DNA of 64,000 nucleotides from Arcanobacterium_A hippocoleae (GCF_031456295.1 NZ_JAVDUJ010000001.1:806001-870000); one strand, 5' to 3'; shown: positions 17,461-27,607, numbered from the stretch's first letter. Translations and numbers: made by a program. The notes: generated from the sequence alone by a model not told the origin.

Positions 17461-19632
17461 TCATGAACGTAATTCAGCCGTAAATCGTTCCACGAGAGAC
17501 TTCAACCGTGGATTGGCTGGTAAATCTTCAACAAGCACCACATTTTCTGTACCGTCGGCAAGCGGAATCCGCCAATTTGGATACTCTTGATCCGTACCAG
17601 GCTGATTTTGTGCACGTCGTTCGCCGACTGCATCTGTCAAAGAAACACCAAGCAGTACTGATGCTGTACGTGCAATATACAGATGCATTGCTTCAATTAG
17701 ATCTTGTGTAGCTGGTTCACGCCCCTGCGCAATCGAAGCTAGACTTTCCTCACTCAATAAGCCGTATTCGCTCAATCGTGAAATCACTTGCCTCCGCTCT
17801 TCCCGCGCCTGTGCACGTGTATCAGCTTCACTTAGCTCAAGCAAACCCAATTTCGCGCGTAAATCAACATGTTCTTCAGCTAAATAACCAGCCGCTGGCG
17901 GCAAATCGTGCGTATCAACCGTGGCGAAAACTCCTCGCCGATACTGATCTGCATGTAATGGCGTGCCGTCATCCTGCTTCTCAAACCAGAACACAGACGT
18001 ACCAAGAATCCCACGATCGATCAAATAATCACGCACCCAAGGCTCTACTGTGCCTAAATCTTCACCAATCAGCACAGCACCTGCGCGATATGCCTCTAGC
18101 AGCAGCACACCCACCATCGCTTCATGATCGAAACGTACATACGTACCGTCTTTTGCGGAATTACCATTTGGAATCCACCATAACCGGAATAATCCCATCA
18201 CATGATCTACACGTAAAGCCCCCGCATGCCGTAGCACTGTACGTGCCATATCTCGCAATGGGGTATAGTCCATTGCTTCAAGAGCCGCTGGATTCCATGG
18301 TGGTTGGCTCCAGTTCTGCCCCTGCTGATTGTACATATCCGGAGGCGCACCTACCCCCACGCCTTTTGCGAACGCTTGCGGAATACTCCAAGTGTCAGAT
18401 CCTTCAGGATGCACCCCGACAGCAAGATCATGGCAGATCCCATAGCGCATTCCAGCTGCTTTTGCACACTTCTGCGCTTGCGCAAGCTGCTGATCCATAA
18501 CCCATTGCAGCCATGCCCAGAATTCGGTCCGCTCACGAAGATCGTGGCGTTCCTGATTTACTTCATGAGAGTTGATTTCGCTTAACTGCGATGGAATTGC
18601 ACCCGCATATTTTTCGTAAATAGCGCACCAGAGTGCGAAATTTTCCAAACCTTCGCCTTCAAGTTCTTTGAATCGGCGAAACTCTTGCTCACGCGAATAA
18701 GAACGCGGCACACGGAAAATTACTTCTAATGCTTCACGCTTGGCTTTCCATGCCGCATCACGGTCAATAAGTGTGTTTTTTAAGGAGAGCTGCTTTACTT
18801 TTTCTCCAGCCCATTCCACCAAGGAACGCTCAGAAACACTTAAATATGCCGTCTCAGCAATATCTTCCGGACGAATATAAATCGGATTGAAGAAGCGCCG
18901 TGTTACAGGAAGATATGGCGACGGGGTGATTATCCCAGTTGGCTGTGCAGCATGCAAGGGATTGATTAATACAAAATCAGCACCGAAATCACCAAAAATC
19001 GCACACGTTTCCGATAGATCACGCAAGTCGCCAATTCCCCAGGAGTCACGTGAGCGTACAGAATAGAGCTGCTCCATCATTCCCCAGCTGCGTTTACTTT
19101 CCGGATGATAAAGCGCATCAACTGCCGGGAGTCGATGCGGAACTCCAATTAACGTTACCGTTTCATGCTGCGCATCTTCAGTTCCTTCATTCACATAAGC
19201 GTGTAGCTTGTGGTAACCGAGCTCGATCCCTTGTGGAACAATGAATGCAGCCTGCCCAGTCAACACTCCATCGATCTCACGAGGTATCGTGAAATCTTCG
19301 CATTGACGCATTCCGAGCCAACCGCCGCTTTCAAGCTCTATTTCCAGTCTGACAGATGCACCATGAGGCACATGCACCTCAACTCGCGTCTCTCCGGAAT
19401 TGCGCGCAATCACAACTTGCGGCAAAACCCGGTACCAGTTACGCAGCTGTCGTTGTTCAATAAGCGCATCAAGCGTAGCATCGTTAATATTTTCAACGCC
19501 CATCGCAGCAAGTACCTGCACTAGTGTGTGCGCCGGTACTATTTTTTGCTTGCCGTCATAGCCCCAAAATTCTGTCGCCACGCCGTATGCATGTGCAAGC
19601 TCTTGCAATCCGGCAAGATCCGTAACTTCCAC
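17461..19632 (-). CDS. malQ: 4-alpha-glucanotransferase (amylomaltase)
   Basis: A 723-residue GH77 enzyme that transfers maltodextrin segments. It has an N-terminal actinobacterial extension of about 150 residues (beta-sandwich type), then the catalytic barrel with LRVDHVMGLFRLWWIPNG (nucleophile Asp), LIGEDLGTVEPWVR (acid/base Glu) and TVDTHDLPPAAGY. The start codon is GTG at 19632 with AAGGAG seven bases upstream. It acts in cytoplasmic maltodextrin or glycogen metabolism. The EIIB-like ORF follows it. Confidence 0.95.
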   Translation of the reverse strand: MEVTDLAGLQELAHAYGVATEFWGYDGKQKIVPAHTLVQVLAAMGVENINDATLDALIEQRQLRNWYRVLPQVVIARNSGETRVEVHVPHGASVRLEIELESGGWLGMRQCEDFTIPREIDGVLTGQAAFIVPQGIELGYHKLHAYVNEGTEDAQHETVTLIGVPHRLPAVDALYHPESKRSWGMMEQLYSVRSRDSWGIGDLRDLSETCAIFGDFGADFVLINPLHAAQPTGIITPSPYLPVTRRFFNPIYIRPEDIAETAYLSVSERSLVEWAGEKVKQLSLKNTLIDRDAAWKAKREALEVIFRVPRSYSREQEFRRFKELEGEGLENFALWCAIYEKYAGAIPSQLSEINSHEVNQERHDLRERTEFWAWLQWVMDQQLAQAQKCAKAAGMRYGICHDLAVGVHPEGSDTWSIPQAFAKGVGVGAPPDMYNQQGQNWSQPPWNPAALEAMDYTPLRDMARTVLRHAGALRVDHVMGLFRLWWIPNGNSAKDGTYVRFDHEAMVGVLLLEAYRAGAVLIGEDLGTVEPWVRDYLIDRGILGTSVFWFEKQDDGTPLHADQYRRGVFATVDTHDLPPAAGYLAEEHVDLRAKLGLLELSEADTRAQAREERRQVISRLSEYGLLSEESLASIAQGREPATQDLIEAMHLYIARTASVLLGVSLTDAVGERRAQNQPGTDQEYPNWRIPLADGTENVVLVEDLPANPRLKSLVERFTAELRS

Positions 19633-20019
19633 TACCTAGCTCCTTCGCTGCTCAGCATTGCCAAATGGATTGCTCACTATCTTCGATGAGCCACCCATAT
19701 TAGGTGAATCCGCATTCTCCTCAAAGTTTCCGCTGTACCTTTTCAGCATTTTGCGCGCGATGCTGTTCCATACACTTTCATATGCTGCTCCTCATCTTAA
19801 TAAATTTTGATTTCGCAGAGTAACTGACGAATCTAATTTGCAAGAATTCTGTGAGCGGGCACTCATTCAATATTTCCTGTTATCAGTTTAGTCCTTCTTT
19901 GCTACCTGCGAAAAAGTAAATTTTCCGCATGGAATCAATGCTTTTCACTGCTAGCTTGGAAGTTAGGAAAAATCGTTTTTGTTCATCTCTCATTTCATGA
20001 AACGGATTGGCTGGAAAAG
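19633..20019. other. Divergent intergenic region malQ / tesB
   Basis: 387 nt between divergent genes. AT-rich, with candidate promoters for both, but I find no convincing operator dyad, small RNA or conserved small ORF. Confidence 0.4.
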
Positions 20020-20931
20020 ATGCAAGAAATAACTAAGATTCCAGATTGTTTTACTGAGCCTTTAGCTTCAGTGTTAAATACTTTGCGCCTCACGAAAGAA
20101 ACAAATAGATATTATCGCGGATCAAATCTCCGTCATCTCACTGATCGTGTTTATGGCGGGCAAGTGTTTGCGCAAGCCGTCATTGCAAGCGCAGACACGA
20201 TCAAAATCGGCAGTACCGAGATCCTTTCACAGCCTAGACCAATCCACTCTATTACCGCCGCATTTTTACGCCCTGGAAAGGTTGAGGTTCCCACAGAACT
20301 ACAGGTTGTGGATGTTCTGGACGGGAATTCTTTTTCAACACGCCGAATTTTGGCATATCAAAATGAAGCCACTATTTTTTCAGCACGTGCATCATTTCAA
20401 GAAGTACAGCCGGGCGTAGAACATGCCACACCAATGCCAACTGCTCCTGCCCCAGATACCCTCGATTCATCAGTAGATTTCTTTGCCGCGTTAGATTTTC
20501 CTGCCGCAAAATATTTGCATCGTTATAATGTTGTAGATTTACGACATGTAGCCGGACCAATCTGGGTACAACCGCAAAAGCATCCTACCGCCAATACCAA
20601 AATTTGGTTTAAGCTCCGCTCACCACTGCCACAAGGAGCTGATCAGACTCTGCATCGGGCCATGTTAGCGTATGCCACAGATCAATTTATGCTTGAGCCA
20701 ATTATGCGCGCTCACGGCCAGTACTGGCTAAATCCGCAGCTTTCTCTCGCAACTCTTGATCACACAATTTGGTGGCATCGCGATGTGGATCTGAATCATT
20801 GGATTCTTGCCGAACTTACTTCCCCATCCGCCCAAGGCGGACGCGGGTTAAGCGTGGCAAAATTCTTCCAGGAAGGCGTACATATCGCTTCAATGGCACA
20901 AGAAGGAATGATCCGCGTAAAAACAAAATAA
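20020..20931 (+). CDS. tesB: Acyl-CoA thioesterase II (TesB-like)
   Basis: A 303-residue double-hotdog thioesterase hydrolysing acyl-CoA to fatty acid and CoA. Landmarks: YGGQVFAQAVIAS in the N-terminal hotdog, IHSITAAFLRPGKVEVP, and LAYATDQFMLEP plus LDHTIWWHRDVDLNHWIL in the C-terminal hotdog with the conserved D/Q/T active-site set. GGAAAAG precedes the ATG. It converges with the small membrane protein gene at 21000. A thioesterase near ssb-ettA is also seen in other actinobacteria, as I recall. Confidence 0.9.
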   Translation: MQEITKIPDCFTEPLASVLNTLRLTKETNRYYRGSNLRHLTDRVYGGQVFAQAVIASADTIKIGSTEILSQPRPIHSITAAFLRPGKVEVPTELQVVDVLDGNSFSTRRILAYQNEATIFSARASFQEVQPGVEHATPMPTAPAPDTLDSSVDFFAALDFPAAKYLHRYNVVDLRHVAGPIWVQPQKHPTANTKIWFKLRSPLPQGADQTLHRAMLAYATDQFMLEPIMRAHGQYWLNPQLSLATLDHTIWWHRDVDLNHWILAELTSPSAQGGRGLSVAKFFQEGVHIASMAQEGMIRVKTK

Positions 20932-20999
20932 GTTATTTTGCGGTTTTACTTAATTCTCATCTACTTGTTTTAGCTCGCCAACTGGATTGGCCTGCCAGG

Positions 21000-21200
21000 C
21001 TATTGCAATACCGGATTCGCAGCCTGCAGTTCTTCTTCCGTGAGCAGATATTCACGCACTGGACCTTCGAGATTTTGCACTGAAAGATCATGCGGGTGCC
21101 GAAGAATATGGGTAATCGAAACTACACCGACACCTGCCAATAAAATTCCAGCAAGCACCAAAATACTTACCGATATGAGATAAATAATGTCCATAGTCAT
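21000..21200 (-). CDS. Small membrane protein downstream of ettA (66 aa)
   Basis: The reading frame is open upstream into ettA, but the natural start is the ATG at 21200 (or 21194), just after the ettA hairpin. The product has one N-terminal hydrophobic helix (DIIYLISVSILVLAGILLAG) and a soluble tail ending EYLLTEEELQAANPVLQ. Topology suggests a single-pass cytoplasmic-membrane protein. The ribosome site is weak (GAAAG). No family recognised. Confidence 0.55.
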   Translation of the reverse strand: MTMDIIYLISVSILVLAGILLAGVGVVSITHILRHPHDLSVQNLEGPVREYLLTEEELQAANPVLQ

Positions 21201-21212
21201 TTTTTGCTTTCG

Positions 21213-21259
21213 ATTTATTGGGGCCCATAGCTGCTTGCGAGTATGGAACCCCAATAAAT
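21213..21259 (-). terminator. Hairpin between ettA and the small membrane protein gene
   Basis: Two-part stem (11 bp 21213-21223 with 21249-21259; 5 bp 21225-21229 with 21242-21246) and 12-nt loop. There is no U-tract on the minus strand, so it may attenuate rather than stop transcription into the small gene. Confidence 0.55.
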
Positions 21260-21279
21260 TATTTTCTGATTTTGCGCGA

Positions 21280-22962
21280 TCAATCGCGGGTGAGCTTCCG
21301 ATAAGCCATTGATGACGGACGCGCAGCCTCAGCACCAAGACGATCGATCTTGTTCTTCTCGTAAGATTCAAAGTTTCCTTCAAACCAGTACCAATTGTAG
21401 GGCTCTTCCGCAGTCCCCTCCCAAGCTAAAATATGCGTAGCAACGCGGTCAAGGAACCAGCGATCGTGGGTGATTACAACGGCACAGCCAGGAAATTCTA
21501 AGAGCGCATTTTCGAGAGAGCTCAATGTCTCCACATCAAGATCGTTGGTAGGTTCATCAAGTAGGATCACGTTTCCACCTTGCTTGAGTGTCAATGCAAG
21601 ATTGAGACGATTCCGTTCACCACCAGAAAGCACTCCAGCAGGCTTTTGCTGATCCGCTCCCTTAAATCCGAAAGCCGAGACATATGCACGCGACGGCATT
21701 TCAACATTGCCAACTTTGATGTAATCCAGCCCGTCAGAGACTACTTCCCAGACGTTCTTATTTGGATCGATCCCGGCACGGTTCTGATCCACATAAGAAA
21801 GTTTTACCGTCTCACCGATCTTTAGCTCTCCGCCATCAAGTGGTTCAAGACCAACGATTGTTTTGAACAGCGTCGTCTTTCCGACACCATTTGGCCCGAT
21901 AATTCCCACAATACCGTTGCGCGGCAAAGAGAAAGAAAGATCCTTGATGAGGGTGCGTGCACCAAATCCTTTTTCCAATTTGGTCGCCTCAAGTACCAGA
22001 TTACCTAGACGCGGGCCTGGCGGAATCTGAATTTCTTCAAAATCAAGCTTACGTGTCCGCTCAGCTTCCGCAGCCATTTCCTCATAGCGCTGCAAGCGTG
22101 CTTTAGATTTTGCCTGCCGTCCTTTTGCTGAAGTACGCACCCATTCGAGTTCTTCTTTCAAGCGCTTCTTCAGCTTCTCATCTTTCTTCCCCTGTACCTG
22201 TAAGCGTTCCTGCTTCTTCTCCAGGTATGTAGAATAGTTTCCTTCATACGGATAAAGTTGCCCGCGATCGACCTCAGCAATCCACTCAGCTACGTGATCC
22301 AAGAAGTAACGATCGTGCGTAACGGCAATCACAGCGCCTGGATACTTTGCCAGGTGTTGTTCGAGCCATTCCACTGATTCTGCATCTAAATGGTTTGTTG
22401 GTTCGTCAAGTAGCAATAAATCTGGAGCTTCAAGCAACAGCTTACACAGCGCCACCCGACGTCGTTCCCCGCCAGAAAGCACATTCACCGGCGTATCTGG
22501 TGGCGGGCAGCGCAATGCATCCATCGCCTGATGTAACTGCGAATCGAGATCCCACGCATTCGCCGCATCAATCTCTGTTTGCAATTTACCCATTTCATCC
22601 ATCAGCGCATCAAAATCTGCATCAGGATCAGCCATCAGTCCGCCAATTTCATTGAATCGTGCAACCTTGGCAAACATCTCGCCAGCAGCTTCCTGCACAT
22701 TTTCCAGTACCGTTTTATCTTCAGTAAGCGGCGGTTCTTGCATCAAGATCCCCACCGAATATCCAGGAGTTAAGCGGGCCTGCCCATTAGAAGGTTCATC
22801 CAGACCAGCCATAATTTTCAAAATTGTGGATTTACCTGCACCATTTGGACCCACCATCCCAATTTTTGCACCCGGCAAAAATGCCATTGTGACATCATTC
22901 AAGATCACTTTATCGCCGACGGTTTTGCGTGCACGCACCATCGAATAAATATATTCGGCCAC
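21280..22962 (-). CDS. ettA: Energy-dependent translational throttle protein EttA (ABC-F)
   Basis: A 560-residue soluble ABC-F protein with two ATPase domains: Walker A GPNGAGKST near residue 38 and GPNGVGKTT near 355; signatures LSGGERRRVALC and LSGGERNRLNLAL; the linker is the charged EttA-type arm (ERLQVQGKKDEKLKKRLKEE). It binds the ribosomal E site and gates the first peptide bond by ATP/ADP ratio in E. coli. GTG start at 22962 with GGAGAGAC. It sits downstream of ssb, a typical actinobacterial linkage. Confidence 0.95.
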   Translation of the reverse strand: MAEYIYSMVRARKTVGDKVILNDVTMAFLPGAKIGMVGPNGAGKSTILKIMAGLDEPSNGQARLTPGYSVGILMQEPPLTEDKTVLENVQEAAGEMFAKVARFNEIGGLMADPDADFDALMDEMGKLQTEIDAANAWDLDSQLHQAMDALRCPPPDTPVNVLSGGERRRVALCKLLLEAPDLLLLDEPTNHLDAESVEWLEQHLAKYPGAVIAVTHDRYFLDHVAEWIAEVDRGQLYPYEGNYSTYLEKKQERLQVQGKKDEKLKKRLKEELEWVRTSAKGRQAKSKARLQRYEEMAAEAERTRKLDFEEIQIPPGPRLGNLVLEATKLEKGFGARTLIKDLSFSLPRNGIVGIIGPNGVGKTTLFKTIVGLEPLDGGELKIGETVKLSYVDQNRAGIDPNKNVWEVVSDGLDYIKVGNVEMPSRAYVSAFGFKGADQQKPAGVLSGGERNRLNLALTLKQGGNVILLDEPTNDLDVETLSSLENALLEFPGCAVVITHDRWFLDRVATHILAWEGTAEEPYNWYWFEGNFESYEKNKIDRLGAEAARPSSMAYRKLTRD

Positions 22963-23188
22963 GTCTCTCCGATTCTTTAGCTGATTTTATTTACAGTATT
23001 AATGGGATCCGCACTGTGAACAATAATTGCTTTACTTACCAGAAAGCAGCGATCTTTATTCTTCACAGAAACCTCTCAACCCGCATTTACCGTTACATAA
23101 TAAAGCCTAACCATAAACGGAGCGCTTGCAAAACCACAACAAAAGATAATTTTCAAAGCAAGCAAATCTCAGCCGATGCACCAATTGG

Positions 23189-23815
23189 CTACACCTTAGC
23201 GAACTCAGCAACTCCACTTTTTTGACCAGCAAAATCAGTTGCTACCGGGTCTTCCGAAAAACAATTTTCCGAGCTTGTACAAACTTCCCAAGGATCATAA
23301 CTATCACCTACTGACTCCATGACCGTTTCCCGCGATCCGCTCTGATGCGAGTTTTCACCTAGCGGATTAGCTGTAAAATCCTGAGCTACGATACTGTTTG
23401 CTGGATTTACTTGAACTGCATTGCCCCGCTGATATGTGGCAGTTCCAGAATTTAATTCGATTCCAATCGCATCAGCAATAATTACCTGATTGATTCGCGT
23501 AGTGCCATCTTTGGCTTGAAACGAACGTGCAGTAAGCTTCCCACGCACCAATAGCGGGGCACCTTTCTGCACACATGCTGCAACATTTTCGGCAAGTTTC
23601 CCAAAGCTCCGCACCGAATACCATGCTGTCTCGCCGTCTTCATATTGCCCGCTCTTCCGACTGAAATTACGCGGAGTAACGCCAACATTCAAAACGGCTG
23701 ACGCTCTACTCACATTCCCTCCAGTTCCATGGGAAGTAGTTGATTCATTGCGGTAAAGGGTGGGAGCTGCGCCCGCCCAGCCACGAATGGTGATCACAGT
23801 TTCATTATTTGCCAT
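23189..23815 (-). CDS. ssb: Single-stranded DNA-binding protein (paralogue without acidic tip)
   Basis: A 208-residue protein with one OB-fold (residues about 4-120: VITIRGWAGAAPTLYRNES, GETAWYSVRSFGKLAENVAACVQKGAPLLVRGKL) of the SSB family. The C-terminal tail is long and low-complexity and ends AEFAKV, without the acidic DDDIPF-like tip that recruits partners. It is therefore likely the accessory SSB found next to ettA in actinobacteria, not the replicative one. ATG at 23815 has GGAGAAG upstream. Confidence 0.85.
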   Translation of the reverse strand: MANNETVITIRGWAGAAPTLYRNESTTSHGTGGNVSRASAVLNVGVTPRNFSRKSGQYEDGETAWYSVRSFGKLAENVAACVQKGAPLLVRGKLTARSFQAKDGTTRINQVIIADAIGIELNSGTATYQRGNAVQVNPANSIVAQDFTANPLGENSHQSGSRETVMESVGDSYDPWEVCTSSENCFSEDPVATDFAGQKSGVAEFAKV

Positions 23816-24014
23816 CTGCTTCTCCTGTTCAGATTATTTTCGAGACATGAAGATTCTGCTCGCGACGGCAAAATAAAATCATTCGCACCATATTTGCTGT
23901 GCAGATCCAGAACCTAAAATTCAACTGTGGAAAGACGGCAAAGCAGATCTCAAGTGCCAAGCACACAAATCAAGAGAACACTGCTGCCTTCAGGGATATT
24001 CAGCATGCAAACCG

Positions 24015-25484
24015 CTAACGATTGAGCAGATCAACCGCCCGAGAATATTTTGCGCGAACCGCAGCTAGCCCATCAATCAGTTGTTCCTGCACTACCAAAC
24101 CAAGTTGATCGACCAGCTGTGCTTCATATTTCCGTGCTGCTCTCCGCGCAGTTTTCCGCACCCAATATCGCGCAAACAAATAAATTGTTCCGGCAAGCAC
24201 AACTCCTACAGCACACACTCCAACCCGGGCGATCAGCGCCAGATCTGGAACAGCAAAAATTGCCGCCAAAACTCCCGCAACGAAAATCACCAACGCAAAG
24301 ATCACACCAATCCAAAGCGGCTTTTGGGAAATCTGCGGCAGCACAACACTTTCATACACTTTTCCCACTTGCCGACGGATCCGCTCCAACGGAGCAACTG
24401 CCGTTTCACCTAATTTCGCCCACCGCTGCGGTAGCCCAGTATTCGCCTGTGCGATCCATCCATCGCGAATCGCGCCCAGAAGTGACGGAGCAGGCTGGAT
24501 CGGCGCAGCAAAGGCAGCGCCTGAAAGTTTATCTGCCGCCCGTGAAATCTGCTCGATCACCGTTGGTACGCCAGAAGCACGCATCAGCTGCTGCACAACT
24601 TCCGTTTTAGCTACAGCAAAATCAACTAACTTTGTTTCTAGAAAACCAACGGTACCTTCCAGCAGTCGGCCTACTTCATCAACTTGCGCAGCAGCAGTAA
24701 TCAAATTCATCGACGGTGTTGCAAGCGCTTTCCGTAAATGCGCCTGCAAAGGCTCCAAACCAGTTTTTTCGAGCGCTGAAATCGGATAGGCAGGAACATT
24801 TGCAAGCCCATCAGCATCCAGCAATTGCCGTAAATTAGCCATTAATTCTGGAACTTGTGCCGGAATCACAGTATCAATGTGATTCATTACGACAATCATT
24901 TGCCGTGATCTACCACGAAGATTTTGTAAATAATCACGATGCAGGAGCTGATCTGCATACTTTTGTGGATCAACTACCCAAATCAGTACATCCAGCATCG
25001 GCATCAAACGCGTCACAGTAAGCGAATTAGTAAATTTGACCGAATCAAAATCAGGCAAATCAAGCAGGATCAAGCCTTCAAGCTCATCTGGCACGGGAGT
25101 GAGAATCGATCCATGCTCAATTCTGCGATCTGTATCTACATTCAGATGATCCAGCAGTCCATCCGCTTTTGCTTTCCAAGTGCAGGCAGCTGCACGTTCG
25201 GTAGTCGGGCGAATCTCACCGTCGTCAGCAAAATCGAGATCAGTAAGTGAATTGAAAAGAGTCGATTTACCAGATCCGGTACCGCCCACTAATGCAGCAA
25301 CCGTAAATTCTGCGCCTAACTGCGCTCTCTCCTCCACCCGGTCAAGACTTGCAGTTGCGCGCGCAAGCAAATACTCATCAGCTGCCCCTGCGCTGAGATC
25401 AATAAATTCACGCAAATGCCAGATCCGCCGATACAGCCTGCGCGGACTGAGATTCGCTTCTTGCGCGAGCAATTCAAACATCAT
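24015..25484 (-). CDS. Membrane-anchored dynamin-like GTPase (DynB/YfjP-like)
   Basis: A 489-residue GTPase. P-loop GGTGSGKST lies at residues 67-75, G3 is DLPDFDS (about 140), G4 is NHID (about 200). Two hydrophobic helices at about 390-445 form a membrane anchor, followed by a basic, helical C-terminus. The upstream gene encodes a second GTPase without clear helices. A two-gene arrangement of this kind matches Streptomyces dynA/dynB, where the products stabilise FtsZ rings at sporulation septa; in this presumably non-sporulating organism a role in division or membrane maintenance is inferred. Confidence 0.75.
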   Translation of the reverse strand: MMFELLAQEANLSPRRLYRRIWHLREFIDLSAGAADEYLLARATASLDRVEERAQLGAEFTVAALVGGTGSGKSTLFNSLTDLDFADDGEIRPTTERAAACTWKAKADGLLDHLNVDTDRRIEHGSILTPVPDELEGLILLDLPDFDSVKFTNSLTVTRLMPMLDVLIWVVDPQKYADQLLHRDYLQNLRGRSRQMIVVMNHIDTVIPAQVPELMANLRQLLDADGLANVPAYPISALEKTGLEPLQAHLRKALATPSMNLITAAAQVDEVGRLLEGTVGFLETKLVDFAVAKTEVVQQLMRASGVPTVIEQISRAADKLSGAAFAAPIQPAPSLLGAIRDGWIAQANTGLPQRWAKLGETAVAPLERIRRQVGKVYESVVLPQISQKPLWIGVIFALVIFVAGVLAAIFAVPDLALIARVGVCAVGVVLAGTIYLFARYWVRKTARRAARKYEAQLVDQLGLVVQEQLIDGLAAVRAKYSRAVDLLNR

Positions 25485-25614
25485 CTTTCCTTTTCCCGCA
25501 TCCTTGATCTACTATTCACAAGACTCGTAACTAAATACAAATACAAAATTTCGACCACCAAAGTATAAATCACAGCTGCAGTTCCACAATTTCGCTGTGT
25601 GCTACACGATTCAC

Positions 25615-27207
25615 TCAGATCCGATCAGCAAATTCGGCCGCACGCAGTTGCAAACTAGTCGGATCGAGCAGCTTTATATTCGCTAATTTCGCATTATAGC
25701 CCGCAACTATTTGCTCAACTGCCTGTGTCATACAATCAGCAAGAGCTCTTCGTGCCTGCCGCACATCACTTTCCAAATCAAACTGCACCGCCAGTTTCAT
25801 CACCCCGGAAATACCTGCCGCTGCCGATCCGATCAATGCGGCATTTCCCGAGCTGGAAAGCCAACAATGACGGCGCGAATTCTGCGCAATACTTTTTAAC
25901 AACACCTGCCACTGCTTAATTGCAGTGTGCGTAATTTGCAGCAGCTCCACATTTTCTTTGCCTGACGCAATGAAATCCTTTGTATCCACCACGTCATTTT
26001 CCCATTCACGCTCAATTCTTTCCTGAGTGGTCACCAACGCCTGGAACAATGCCGCTTGGATTCCAGCCAAAACTGTGTCAAAAAGTTTTCTGATGGCAAT
26101 ATCGCGTTTCTCACGGTTACTGCGCAACCTTTGCAAAAGGGACGGTTTTGCCCCGTTAGCTCCGACCATCGCTGCAAGCGGTGTACCTGTTGATGCTAAT
26201 GCAAGCCATGCAGCCGTCGGTGCCCCCTGACCAAATCTTCCCGCACGTGCATTTGTAGTAAGTTTCATTAATGGTGCTGCTGCAGCTTCGCGTGCCTGAT
26301 CTTGCAAATCGGTGAGCGCATTTGCCTGCGCTTCAATACCTTCTGCGAGTAATTTTAGCTCGGCTCGTAAAGTTGGCAGCAGTGCTTGCATAGTTCGCGC
26401 TGCAACAGTTTCTGCGAGTGTAGTTTGTGCCAGCAAAACCAGCCAGTTCTTTATCTCAGCCACAGTTTGCGCCTGCAATAAGCCTTCCATTGGCGAATAA
26501 TCCGGGATCACAAACAACGGGGAGCCCGCTAAATCGGCAGTAATTAGACGTTTTCGTAAATCTTCACGCACGGCCGTCGCGGCTCTCTCCGGGAGTCGAT
26601 TCAAGACAACCGCACAAGTGATCCCCCGCTGATCTGCCAGTTCCAGTGTTTGCCAGGCAATTGCATCACCATAACGCGCAGCGGTAGTGGTAAACACCCA
26701 CAAATCGGCACATTCGAGCAAACGCCGCGAAAGCGCCTGGTTCTTTTTATTGATTGTATCTAAATCTGGAGCATCCACCAGTACCAGACCGGCGATTGCG
26801 TTTTCGTCCACCACCACTTTCGTAAACTCAGAAAGCGGATGCGCTTTAATTGCGGCAGCATCATCAGGATGCACTACTAGCACTGGTTCAGTAGTAGTGG
26901 GACGGATAATCGAAGCTGGAGTGATCTGCGTACCGAGAATCGAATTCACAAGTGTAGATTTTCCTGCGCCCGACGATCCGCCAAATACTACAACTACGGG
27001 GAACGCATCAGCCGTCACTTGCGGCAAAAAACGGGTTTGCAGTTGGATTAAAAGCGTTTCACACGCTTGGGTAAGTTCCGCCGAACCAGGCATAATCAGC
27101 GGGAATTTAGCCTGCCGGAGGGTTGCAATAGTTGCTTTAGTGAGGTCAGCCAGAGCCTTATTTTCACGTTTCACTTTGGCCACCGCTCTTCCTGCTGCAA
27201 ATCTCAT
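25615..27207 (-). CDS. Dynamin-like GTPase (DynA-like)
   Basis: A 530-residue GTPase with P-loop GGSSGAGKST at residues 76-85, a switch region RPTTTEPVLVV, G3 DAPDLD and a diverged G4 (LNRLP, normally NKxD). The C-terminal half is helical, with a Gly/Ala segment (GNAALIGSAAAGISGVM) that might touch membrane. It lies 130 nt upstream of the membrane-anchored GTPase gene and both are on the minus strand, so they likely act together. Function is inferred from the Streptomyces DynA/DynB pair. Confidence 0.75.
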   Translation of the reverse strand: MRFAAGRAVAKVKRENKALADLTKATIATLRQAKFPLIMPGSAELTQACETLLIQLQTRFLPQVTADAFPVVVVFGGSSGAGKSTLVNSILGTQITPASIIRPTTTEPVLVVHPDDAAAIKAHPLSEFTKVVVDENAIAGLVLVDAPDLDTINKKNQALSRRLLECADLWVFTTTAARYGDAIAWQTLELADQRGITCAVVLNRLPERAATAVREDLRKRLITADLAGSPLFVIPDYSPMEGLLQAQTVAEIKNWLVLLAQTTLAETVAARTMQALLPTLRAELKLLAEGIEAQANALTDLQDQAREAAAAPLMKLTTNARAGRFGQGAPTAAWLALASTGTPLAAMVGANGAKPSLLQRLRSNREKRDIAIRKLFDTVLAGIQAALFQALVTTQERIEREWENDVVDTKDFIASGKENVELLQITHTAIKQWQVLLKSIAQNSRRHCWLSSSGNAALIGSAAAGISGVMKLAVQFDLESDVRQARRALADCMTQAVEQIVAGYNAKLANIKLLDPTSLQLRAAEFADRI

Positions 27208-27457
27208 ATCGCCTGACGGCTGCAGCGCATCAATAAAAATCAGCTGAAGTGATTCCCGTCAGTATTATCAGTATTAAATAAACAAATAAGCTTTACGCCG
27301 CACTCATGCTGCACGTAAAGAAAACTATCCATATTCTACCTAATTTCATTAATTTGCAAGTACCTTTTATTTTGACTACGCATGGTGAGTTTTCGCTTTT
27401 CGGCGCCAGCATCTAAAATAGGGTGAGACGGTTTCAAAATCATTGAAATACGTGTGC

Positions 27458-27533
27458 GCCCCAATAGCTCAATGGATAGAGCAACGGCCTTCTAATCCGT
27501 AGGTTGCCCGTTCGAGTCGGGCTTGGGGCACCA
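27458..27533 (+). tRNA. tRNA-Arg (anticodon UCU), CCA encoded
   Basis: 76 nt. Acceptor GCCCCAA/TTGGGGC, D stem GCTC/GAGC, anticodon loop CTTCTAA giving UCU, T arm GCCCG-TTCGAGT-CGGGC, discriminator A and a genomic CCA. The last anticodon-stem pair is C-U. Confidence 0.97.
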
Positions 27534-27573
27534 GGTTTACCAGATATCTGCAATACTTCTTTGTGAATCTAAC

Positions 27574-27607
27574 GGATCGCGGCGCGCCAATGAACGCCCC
27601 GCGATCC
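27574..27607 (+). terminator. Terminator after tRNA-Arg
   Basis: 9-bp stem (27574-27582 with 27599-27607) extended by three pairs after a C-C mismatch, followed by CTTTTATTTT. Confidence 0.75.

Noticed and set aside
17778..18500. 240-codon plus-strand frame opposite malQ
   Set aside because: Shadow of a clear GH77 gene; His/Pro/Gln-rich composition typical of antisense translation.
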